A stretch of 64,000 bases of DNA from positions 21,988,365-22,052,364 of the forward strand of contig NC_092678.1 of assembly GCF_964355755.1 (NCBI RefSeq), written 5' to 3'. A model generated the notes under the pieces. It did no database searches. It was given only the letters and a program-made list of their open reading frames with translations, and had not been told where the DNA came from. Shown in pieces: positions 1 through 11,900 of this stretch. The translations under genes were made by a program, and so were the position numbers. The first letter of the stretch is position 1, and each line of letters opens with the position of its first letter. The stretch comes from Antedon mediterranea (taxonomy: Eukaryota; Echinodermata; Crinoidea; Comatulida; Antedonidae).

Positions 1-3000
1 ATTATATAATATTATAATAACGACCAACCGAAAACTAAAACTAATTGATTAATTTCTTCTTTAATAAAATATTACTACTATTTGTTTTCTAACGTTATTA
101 CAATTATTAATATATTAATATAGACCTACATAAAAAAAACCTATTATTATTATTGATATTGTTTATTGTTACTATAGGTGCGCCTATGCCTGAACCTATT
201 AGGCCTACCGGTTACGGTATGCACTAAATATGTCCATCATTATGGGATTAAATATTATCCTTATTTAGGCTATTTATTAAATAATAATATATTACGAACT
301 ACTAGGCCTATGTGTAGCCACAAATCGTTAAACGATATATAATTTAAGTCCTACAAGTTCACTGAACTCTAAGTATGTGATCGTAAAAATCATATATTTT
401 ATGATATTAATATCATAAATAATTTAATTATACAATATCAGACTAAAATAGAAGAATGTTAGTTTTGCTAAACAGTCATAATATAGACTGAAACATAAAT
501 TAAATGTCATATACAGTAATAAAAATAAGAAATTGTGTCGTTGGAATTCTACTATACGTATATTTTTGAATATTCATGAGAACAAATTATATAATTTTTT
601 TCATGCGCGCATTTGCGCGCACTAAAATGTGATTTTAAAATAAGTTGGAGTCTTTAATATGCTACAAAATGCACTAGGGTTCGTAAATTAAAAAGTTGCT
701 TAAACGGTAAAATTTCGATTTACCAAATGATACGTCTATGGCTTGATAAAAAATATGATTAATTTGTTAGCTGGTATAAAAACTGCGATATCTCCGTGAA
801 AATTTACTCAATTTTTAAACGGTTTTTTCGAGAAAAAAGCTCAAAGAACAATGAACAACTGCACAAAGGTCATGCTTCACTATGATGTATTAGAAACTAC
901 TGCGCAGCCTCTGTTTACTTTTTTTGTCACCGATGTCATGCCTGGCTTCTTCCTTAATTAGGGTGTTACGTAATCAGAGCCGACTCTGCAGCGAGCTGCA
1001 CGGGTAAACAGGATGTTCTTCAAAGGATCGTTATGGGAAGTTTATTACCCTATGCTTAAGCACTACCGCACAGCGTGATACTAATTGGATTAACTGGATA
1101 GCTAGGCCGAGTTGTGCCTCCTCTTATTCTTTACTCCATGACTAAACACTGAATTCTATTGTTTTGTATTCAAGTTTACGTATTCCACGATCCATGCTTA
1201 TTCTCAAATTAAAGATTTCGCCTTCCAAATAAGATCCTGCCTTCCAAATTAAAGATACCGCCTTCTTCCAATCCATTAAGATTCACTTCCACTTAATCTT
1301 TAATTGACAACTCATCATTTTCATAATGAAAAAACATATTTTTTACTTTATTGCACTGTATTTTATATGACTTTTTTTTAATAAAATTATTTTTCCTATT
1401 AAAATTTTGCCCAGTTACCTTTTAGAAATGATTCCACAACAATTTTAAATCAGTTTTTTAAAACTAATCATTTGCGTTGGAGCATTTTTGTTTAAAACTG
1501 CAATGCTCACGCGTACTGTATATACTCCACAAATGTTTTGTTGGAGGTTTGTGCAAGAGGAACATTAATATAGGAAAACATACAATTTTCAAATTTCTTT
1601 TTTAATGTTAGCTTCTGTAATTAAAAGAAGGGTTATAATTCTAAATGTCCTTCTAAATTTCCATTTATAGAAATATTAACAAGATATCCTGCATGGAACG
1701 CCTCTCAGGAAACGCACATTAAATTAATTAACATTTATAATTTGCCTTCTTTGTGCCTGCTTCTGTGCAGCAAGTGATGTTGAGATAAAGTATGTCACTT
1801 TTGTTTTGAAAGGATATAGGAGTTTTGATAATATATCAGCTAACAAGTAAAAATGTTTGTCTGTGTTTTCTCTATAAAAAAGGGAACTTTTAAAGTTTTT
1901 TAAATTAACTTTTGAAATAAGCAAATCTAATGTACATAGACCTACTACTACTAGGTAAAATCTGATGGTTTATAAAAAAATTAATTATCTGCTACTTTAG
2001 ATATTGAATATTCATAAGCAAGTGTACTAAGAGATCAAAACAAAGTTGTACATGCTCAAACTGTATTTTAGATAATTAACAGAAATCAGTTTCAATTTTA
2101 TCTGAAATGCAGTTTGAATGGTCAAGTTTCAATGTCCATCATTCTTATTGACCATTTAACTCTTCAGAAATATCCATTACATATAGTTTATATGTTTTTT
2201 CTGTTCTTATCTTTTCATATGGTTTGGCAATCTTAGGTATGTTAATTAAATAACACTTTAATATCTGTCAAATGACCCAGATAATTGTGTAAATTCTTAG
2301 AATTTTAAAATGAGCTTTTAATCCCACAGTTGAGTCAAACAGATAGTAAAATAACAAGCTGCATGCAAGATAAAAGCAAAAATCACAAACAATTTCAAGA
2401 AATAACAAGAGCACTCAATACACTCCAAAAAGTGTTACGTTGATTGTTACACCTCAAACAATACGTTTGCTCATCCAAAAATAGTTTATAGTTGATGAAT
2501 TAAAATCTAGTTTTAGGTTAATTTTTGCCTAGTCAAACATCAATAAAAGATTTAGAATATATCATATCCATGCTTGACATCAGAAGCTAGATGGAATGCA
2601 ATCATTCAAATAATTTTAACATTGGTCGACAAAAGTTAGGCTGCGTGAATTTGCTCAGCACGACTACATCCACACATACCGGATAAATTCGTCCACTGGG
2701 AATGACACTTCTTTGACCGACACATATTTTTATCCATTTCGTTTCAATTAACAGCAGAGACTAATACTATCGCCAATAGCAAGGTTATTGACCTCTTGTA
2801 CTTGATCTTAGAAGTTTGTTGTTTTGACCATTATTTTAATAATTGGTTTTGACAATTCATGTTTTTATTTTTGTACAAAAACAACAAACTACAAGTTAAA
2901 ATTAGCATTTTTTTTAATGAGAATAGAATTGGATAGAAACTACTGAAATACTATTTAAAATCTTTCAATGTAGTTTTTAATAATATTTTAATATTTATTT

Positions 3001-3007
3001 ATTTTAG
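1..3007. other. Upstream region without a recognised gene
   Basis: AT-rich sequence with no open reading frame that looks like a conserved exon on either strand. It contains scattered TAGGCCTA palindromes (near 198 and 304), a short GCGCGC-rich spot near 605-620, and a short local repeat of the phrase CCTTCCAAAT at about 1215-1250. It probably holds the CPED1 promoter and perhaps an upstream non-coding exon, but I cannot point to a TATA box or start site. Confidence 0.5.
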
Positions 3008-3331
3008 GTTTGCTGTGGATTCCTGTATTTGTGATGTGATCATGGCTAATTGATTCTGATTTGTCATGAAGTTGTGTTCAACGTCAGTAAAAAAAAGGCC
3101 AGCAGGAGCTTTTAGCCTAAGATGACCCGGTAAGCTTGACTACCTATAGGCCCAGGGTAAGGACTAAACAGCCATTGGGGAGCTTGGTTTACCATCACTG
3201 TTGATCTGAATGGTAGGCCTAGCCTGCCCGTGATTTAACCTTCAGTACAATTGCATCCCACTGGTAAGTGTGTGTTTGACGAGTTGTGAATTGTTCCATC
3301 TCAGGCATACAGTAGGTAGATAATTGTGACG
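3008..3331 (+). other. CPED1: Candidate 5' UTR of CPED1
   Basis: A polypyrimidine stretch ending in TTTTAG at 3003-3007 could be the acceptor of a non-coding exon. A GTAAGC donor at about 3131 and a CTCAG acceptor ending at 3304 could frame a small intron inside the 5' UTR. One upstream ATG near 3042 is followed within three codons by a stop. These are splice-site readings only; no transcript evidence is available. Confidence 0.3.
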
Positions 3332-3676
3332 ATGATTGTAAGAAGGATAAACCGAATGTGTCGGTTACGCCGTCTTCCCAAGCAAGACATCCTGATCATG
3401 GCTCTTGCTCTAGGGATGTTCACAATCTACATGATGTACAACGTCGGATTCACAATGGGTATCGTAGAGGGAAAGAAGAATTCTGCTGTTCCTCAGGCTC
3501 GAGACAAGGAGGAGGAGGATGCTGGTGGAGGAGCCCATGAGGTTGTGTTTGAGGGCCTAGGACAAACCATGAATGATTATGTACATCATAGGAACATTCT
3601 AGAAGGGATGGAAGTTGAGGAAAAGCAGGACAATGAACAAATTAAATTGACAGAGTTCCAGATATACTTAAACAAG
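3332..3676 (+). CDS. CPED1: CPED1 exon 1: cytoplasmic tail and membrane anchor
   Basis: Codons 1-115. Seven Arg/Lys residues precede a hydrophobic stretch (about 19-42, rich in Ile, Leu, Met), the topology of a type II anchor. An acidic, low-complexity stem follows (an EEED run near 60). The donor is AAG|GTAAGT, phase 0. The stem is not expected to be conserved, so exon 1 rests on position, frame and topology. Confidence 0.75.
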
Positions 3677-5869
3677 GTAAGTGTAGGCCTACAGTTTATA
3701 TCTAACTCTAACATTCAACATTAAAAAATAAAAGTACAAAATACTGGTGAAAAGAGATACAGTAATCAGTTTTAAAGATGACTTCTGTCCATACAGCTTT
3801 TCAATTCAATTAAATTTATTCCGGATTTTACAATACAAACAATAATACATCACACGTATATTAGACCCGGGGGGGGGGGGGATTCCAACAGCAGACTTTA
3901 AATCGCAACTTTATTGTTTGTTTTATGAGAGATTCTCAATTTAAAAACTGGCGTAGTTTCAGAAGCTATCACAACACTAATTCGTACTGTAGTAGCATAT
4001 GAAACTTTTCTCGTAATCTTCAAATTTTAAGAACAAAACATTCTCTAAATAAACATATGCACACAGGGACTATAAATAAAATTAAACAAAATAAAAGTAA
4101 GTATATGGTGAAGGATAGAAAGGTGTGGGTTGGTTATATGTGTAATGTTTTAGAGTCAAAGTTGATAGAATTTAAAATAGGCTTTTTATGTATTCAATTT
4201 GCTACAATACAGCAGTTAGCCAATTATAGTACACAATTTATGACATGAACTTGATACAATGGAATGGCATTAAATTGGTTATAGGATTTCGGCAAGTTTC
4301 ATCAAGGTTTGGTATGTGAGTAGGATGTATTCAATAAAGATCTTTATTCCTCTAACCACCCATCGAGCAGAAAACCACAAAAACAAAACAAACTACAAAA
4401 AGATTATTAAACATGATCAAATTTACTAAACTGTTTTCACTCAACAGTTATTTTGACAGTAATTAGTTTCTTAATTGGCTGACACATGATATAAAGTCAG
4501 TGGTCAAGCGGCAACAGCCTACATTGGTCAAGCCATGGCCTGGGAACAGCCAAAGGCAGCGACATACAGCTGACCATACAATGCGACTTGTTGACCACAT
4601 GTTTGGAATAAGCCACATGTACTTTGACCATGTCAATTCCTAAGCCTCTCACTAATCCCTGCTGCTGCCTAGACAATATTGGTGTGTTAGAAATAGGCAT
4701 GGCCACCAAGGAGAAGTAGGCAAGAGAGCCAATATTGCCGGGGGGAATTAGGGAGAGTCAATAATTGTCTTGCGATGGGGCTAGGAGTTTTATTATAGCT
4801 TTATAGAGAGTTTCAAAATTACAGTTTTAAAGAAACCATGCAGATCCAAAGGGTCCATAAATATTACAATTTCCAAAAATAGGACATCAAAGGTTCAGCA
4901 CTTTTTCTAAAATCAAACTCTAGAGAAAATGTGGTTTTTCTATACAGTACAGTAGATGTATTGACTAAATACATTTCAAATACCTCATAATGTTATGATA
5001 TGGAAATTGTCAACAACAAAATAACTTTTTGATAAGCTTCTGATACTGGCAAGTTCTGTTTTAATAAATCATAAGATTTTATCCAATGATAAATACTGTA
5101 GGCCTATACTTGATAAATTTAGATCATGGTAAAAGATCTTTAGTTCATGAGAAATGATCTTAAGATCATGGGAAAAGATCACATCAACAATATTAACAAT
5201 TGTACAGTATGGCATTGTTGGCTGAGTAGATATGAATTGAACTAAAATAGGGTATTTTGATCTCTACTTTGTGATACAAATACATTTACTAGTACAGTAC
5301 AGTACTGTACAGTAGTATAGAATATTATATATTGCACTGAAGTTGTATGTCTGTGCTGTAGTTACTACGGAATCAGCATTTTATTATATCAACATACCTC
5401 TTCCAGATGTTTCATGTTTAATAATTATGCTTTTAATTAACAAAATATTTATCTAAACATAATTTTTATCTTCTCTTCTCCACTAGAACATCTTTAGTAC
5501 CTATTTTTTTTACTGACAAAGTTTAAACGAACTTCTACATAGCTGTACTTTATATTTTGTTCTTGGTACATCATACTAAACGTCATAAGTCAATGACCTA
5601 CTGCAAATAGCAAACTAAACAACTACTATTTATTACTTCAATTGTATTTTTTCAAAGTTGACTATTAAATAATAAAAATTAGTCCACTGTAAAGCTAATG
5701 AAATAATACTATAAAACTTAAAACTATTGTTATACAAAAAACAGAAAGTGCCTGGTACTAAAAATAGTATAATATAAATATAATAGTAATACTGTAGGAA
5801 GATTAACTCTGTAATTAAGTTGCGGGTAGCTTTAGAACCTTGTTTAGCTTGTTAGCAGAGTTTAGGATT

Positions 5870-5904
<35 letters not shown>

Positions 5905-8900
5905 ACAACAGGCATAGAAATAAATTCCAAACCGCCCGGTGATACACTGAAAATTATTTAATTAATTTTTGAAACGATAAAGATGAGGAAATCTGGGAGA
6001 ATGAGAAAAAGTCGCCCCAACCGAGACTCGAATATATATATATATATACGGTATATGTTCTTTGCCTCTTGTGTTTATATATATATATGTATATAAATCA
6101 AAACTTTATCGTTTTGATTTAGCTTTTCGCTTTTTATTTTTGTATCTCCATTGAGATCCAGCCACTGATACCCACAGCATTGTCATTTTTTTCAGTAATT
6201 TGCCTTTGGATTTATATATATATGTATATATTTATGTATAGCGACCGAATGAATTTATGCACACTTTAAAAACTATGTTAGTAGACCCAGGCCTACTGTA
6301 CCTCTTTTCATGTTGGAATGTTGAGAGCTTTTTAAATTCTGAAAAAATCAAGCAGCTGATATAACTACTTAAAAAATTTCTTGTTTCCACACAATTTTTT
6401 TACAAATTCTGGATCCAAGATATTTTTCTTAAACAATTTTTTCCCAACATATGGACCAAAACAAATAATAGGTAACAATGATAAAAAAATTAGATAATGA
6501 ACAGGATTTGAACTTTATAGGATTCATCGTACCGCATCAGCAATTTAATAAAGCAAGTTCTTTGTTGATGGTTGTTTACCAAGATCGTTCAAAGATATTC
6601 ATTTTACTATACTTTCTTGTACAATTAGTACCTGATTATTGAAAAGTTTTCTCATCATTTCAATTAACTACTTGATGTACTGTACTGATAAGAAATATTC
6701 TTATTAACAAATAAGTATTCTTCACCAGACAATGATTGGTGATATGGTTCTCCTCAGAGGACTCCAACAAGGTCTTCATACTTTAGGTATCTTTAAAACC
6801 AATATACTACCAACATACAGTAATTTTGAGTTTATAAGGTAACTACTGTATATAGTATAAATGAATGAATGAATGACTGGCTGGGAGCAGAAAAAGTAAT
6901 TGGCATACCCAGTATATTAAGAAAAACAGTATAGTGTTTAGAAATACATAAATCCTGTCATCAATCTTGATAACTTTATCATTTAATTTGTAAATAACTT
7001 TGACCTGCAGGTAAACTATTTTAGTTACATCTGGTTTATACTTTCATTAATTACCAACATTTAATTGGTATCAAAAATTCACATGGCCAGGGCAGCTGTT
7101 GAATGTTGCTAAGGTAACAACTGTTGCTATGGATACATCACTTGTGATGTAGGTCCCTTTAATATATTTACTTTTAGCCTATGTAAATCTAGTAGGGCAT
7201 TTTATCTCGTGTTTTGAAATTAAATATCTTTATTTACCATTTGTTGACACTTACCAGAGAAAAATTAAAATGAAACCACAAGAACTATATGGGAAATGGA
7301 AACATGATCTGTGCAAATTTAATTAAGTAACTGTCAACCAATTAACTAATTTAATTGCTGAATTAAAACAAAGAGTTTGGATGACTTTACTTAATAAGAG
7401 TGTCTCCTAAATAGGGGTTGGTGTCTTAATAAGCTCTGTCTACACTATCAAACTTTATGTTTAAAAAAAATGTGATGTTTCCATGGATATGATGTCATAT
7501 CACTACCATTTTTGGGTATATCACTACCATATTTGGGCACACTTTTTTGTCAAACTAGTTTAATAGTGTAGACAGAGATATAATTAGTATTAACAAATAT
7601 TTGTCTTCTCGTGTCCCTTTAATAGTATGCCCTGAATATGGATTTCCCAAAGGAGGGGTTCTCCTGTATGTACTGTTTAAAAAAAAAAGGTATTTATTAT
7701 TTAAAGGTTTACAGACATTTTTCATCAGTACAAATTCTCTCTATCTTGAATATTTAACTTAGATGGTGAGATAAAGTTGTTTGCGTGACACAAGGTGGGG
7801 TCTTTTAGATTTATGCTGTATGCATCATTAATGTACAATTGAACCATGACACATGGCCTGATGGCTTACATTCTCATTATTAAAGATGAGATGATTAAAT
7901 ATATTAGTTAAACTAGAGACCTATTTTGATGGGGTCCTGAGTGTACATTTCAATAAATAAATAATGCCTAAGCCTTGCAAATGGACCAGGTCTGCATGAG
8001 ACCAAGACGTTAACATCTACCACCCCTGGAAGATTTAAGGAGACAGTGGCGGATCTAGAGGCCTAAGTTGTGAAATTAAGTGCTGAATCTAACCTAATGT
8101 TTCCATTATATGTTGACCAGCCTATGGAGCAGACTTTCCTAAAACATTGATATGATACCCACTTGTCTGATCTTCTATGAGTTGACCCTTAAAATAGATT
8201 ACCATAATTCTGTTTACAAATTTCATTTACTTAATGAATTATTATATTAAATAATAAATATTCATAAAATTCATTCTGTATTTTTAAGTCGCAGATCTCT
8301 AAGCACATCCGATTAATTGACTAAGTATCACTTAATATGACAATATAATAGTATTACTTTGTAATATCACTTGATTATTTTGGCTTTGCATGGGGGTGGG
8401 TGGGCAATGCAATTTTATTTAAGTGTAATTTTTTTTATTAGTTTGTGTTTGTTTTTGTAAAGGTGTTGTACGTTCTCCATCTTAATATTGTATTTGTTTG
8501 TGATTATGATGCAAATAATTATTGATTATGATTTGATCATTTGCAGTTAGAGACAAGATTATTAGAGAAACAACAGCAACTGAGTAAAGTTGCTTATGTC
8601 CGTGGACAGTTGAACATCATACAGAGAGATCTTCCATTTTATGAAACACCTCTCAGACAGAATGGGTTCAGAGTTAAAAAACCAGAAGGGATCATTTCAT
8701 CAAAACTGACAGAACAGAATGGAACACTTCTTACAAAGTTTGAAGGTACAGAGTTGCAGTAATATGCCCACTAAGATATTACTAAATGACACGATGAGTT
8801 TTGCCAAACTAAATAGAGAATTAAAAGCTGTGTCTACACTATCAAACTAGTATGATGTGCCCAAATATGGTAGTGATATGAATCATCATGTCCGTTATGG

Positions 8901-11900
8901 GCACATAAAGTTTGATAGTGTAGACAGAGCTTTAGAGTAGAATTACTTGACACACCCCTATTTAGGGTCTACAGTACCACTATTAGAGGGGCACTTTTCT
9001 GTGAAAGTAACGATGGCAATATACTGTATTGTATGACTACAGTCAACCTCTATTCAAGGGACACCCATATTAAAGGAAAACTATTTTTGTCCTGAAGGTG
9101 TAACCTCAATAGGCCCACAGGCTCTACCATAATAGAAACACTGATTGATTGTAAATGAATCCATTTCTTTTGCAGAAATAGCGGTGTCAAAGGATCTCAC
9201 TGAAAATGAAAATGTGATTAATCCATGGATGCTGATGTTATGCATGACTTACTCGGATGGAGATAAAGGCGATTGTATTCAGCGTGAGACAATCCGCCAT
9301 TTACAAGCTGGCCAAAAGGTACTGCTGTACAGTATTACTTTGTTAATAAAATATATGTAATGAATAATTATGCCTTTTTCTCCTAAATGAATACAGTACC
9401 AACGAAAACATTTTCCACTCTCCAAAACTTTTCAGTTAGGAAAAGCAAACATTTTAATATACAATATTTTAGCTAATGAGCAAAACCGGTGCTGAGCACT
9501 ACAGTGGGTATAGCAACTATGTTGAGATTTGTATAACAGAACTAGACACATGTCAAACACATTTGTTCTTCTACTCTAAACAATCTAAAAATTCTTTTTT
9601 AATGAATAATAATAATAATAATAAATAAATAAAATAAAATAAATACTTTTAATTAACTGGCTGAACAGCATTAACAAAATAAGTGCTTCATTGTAAGTAA
9701 ACCATTTTTACGTGTTCATACAACTTTAAAATATTTTAAATCGGCAAAGAAAGAAAAAATAGTTAAAAAGTATTTATGTCATGTCTGCCGATTTGTCATT
9801 GATTTATTGAGACATACAGTAATTGTAGCCTGCCTACATCTGATAAAATCAAACGTTCTGTGTTTTATCTACACAAATTACTGACCTTGACAAAATTACT
9901 CATAAATTACAGCGAATAATCATCAAATAACACAGAATAATAAATAGTCATGATTATAATTATTCTATTGTGTATCTTTTTACTGTAGGTTAATAGAATA
10001 CCAGGTATTAGAGAAACGTTATGGAGAAAAGATAAGTTTTGCTCAACCATGAATGCGGCTCGAAGGATCCCAGGTGTGACAAACAAATTGACAATATAAA
10101 GCTCTGTCTACACTATCAAACTTTATGTGAGAAAAAAATGTGATGTGCCCATATATGGACATGATGATGTCATATCACTACCATATTTGGGCATATCGCT
10201 AGCGTATTTGGGCACATCATATTTTTGTTGTCAAACTAGTTTGATAGTGTAGACAGAGCTTTACACAACTTTCCAAATATTTAAAGGCTGGTAATGTGCA
10301 AATAATCGAAAATAGGAACTATACTAAATAGACTAATTATTTTATTACTAGTACAAAAATGTTAATTTATTGCATGGTAAATTTATGGTATCTTATAATG
10401 TTAAAGATTGTCATGCAATAAATTAAATTTAGTAATTATACAATATCATTCCTACATAGGAAATATTAATCTTAATCTAATTTCCTTTTTAACACACAAA
10501 GTACAGTAGCTGGAAGTGGCCTTTGTGTGATGTATTTATATCCTCCACAAGTTTGTAAAGTTATTTTAGAATAGAGGGCAGTATTGTTAAAATGTCTAAA
10601 TTTAGTTTTTATCTCCCTGATTTTTCTTTTTATTTTAGATCTTTATTTTAAAGTAGTTATATCAGTATTAGTAATTTGAAAAAGTGAATAAAATAAAACA
10701 CTTTAAGGTGTTGACTGTATAAGTTGTCCAAGAATTATGGACTCTTACTTAAGCTCTGTCTACACTATCAAACTTGATGTGCCCATATATACAGATACAG
10801 ATACAGATACAGATTCATTTATTGTCCAAAATAATAATGGAAATTACAGTGCTCATAAACCTTGGCTTGCCTAAAATAAATATAAATATGGACATATCAC
10901 TACCATATTTGGGCATATCACTACCACATTTGGGCACATCACACTGTTTTTGTCAAACTAATTTGATAGTGTAGACAGAGCATTAGACCTACTCGATATC
11001 ATGGCTTATATACATCATTGGGGTGCATAGTTAGAGCATTAATACAATTTTATTTCTTTTATTTTACAGCACTGAGAAAAGGTGTAATTTCTCCAGTTTG
11101 TTGGGTTTTACCAATGCAGTATGAGCAGTTCTTAGGAGTAGCTGATGCGTTAGGTACAGATGCGAGGTGGGTTGTAAAGTCAACTGCCCCTGGTGGTGCT
11201 ATACAACTATTGCAACCTACTAGAGATCGAGATTTTGCCAAAGTTAAACAGTAAGTTTGAGATAGTAACATAATCTCCCCCTAAAGGACACCATACTTTG
11301 CAAGTTCCAAAGACATTCCTTTTAGCGGTTCTACTGTATAAGACATTAAAATCACCTTTGAAGTAGAGTATTATTATGTGGTTTTAGTTAGGAGAGATCT
11401 AAACAATTATGAATTATTTTCTTTTTTGTAGGTATAGTGAAAAAAACGCTGTGGTACAACAATACTTTCCAAACCCTTTGTTAGTATTTGGCATGCCGGT
11501 CAGCGTGAGGGCGCATGTTCTTGTCACATCAATCGCTCCATTAACGGTGTATATTCATTCGCAGGGAATTGTGCATTATAGGCAAGATTATCAAAAACAC
11601 TTCAAAAAGGTAAAAAAAAAAGAAATGATTATATGAGTTTTAAAAAGTTTTCGGCAGATGTTTGCATTTTCATTTCTACTTTGTACCTATTTGATTTATT
11701 TTTTAGGTTCCAAATAGGACCTGGCTGTTCTCACAGTTAAAAACTTACCTATCACAAACATACGGAAAGAATGCAGCTAAGATTGCATTTGAGAATATGG
11801 GGAGTGTGATAGTACAGACACTACTAGTGGTTGAATCATCATTAGAAGAGCATTTTAAATCATATTCAACCAATAGAAATTCGCCTTTCAAGTAAGTATG

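Larger units (their letters stand above)
3677..8546. other. CPED1 intron 1
   Basis: A 4.9-kb intron. It holds a truncated non-LTR tail (3797-3862), a G13 tract (3869-3881), a repeated GATCATGG-type phrase (5127-5182), an AT-repeat cluster (5874-6232), an imperfect TGAATGAATGAA stretch near 6860 and a MITE copy (7431-7579). Fragments of the 0.4-kb TIR family flank that MITE. No further exon recognised. Confidence 0.6.

Noticed and set aside
3358-3540. 60-codon frame overlapping CPED1 exon 1
   Set aside because: A different frame over the coding exon; the main frame has the membrane anchor and joins the donor correctly.
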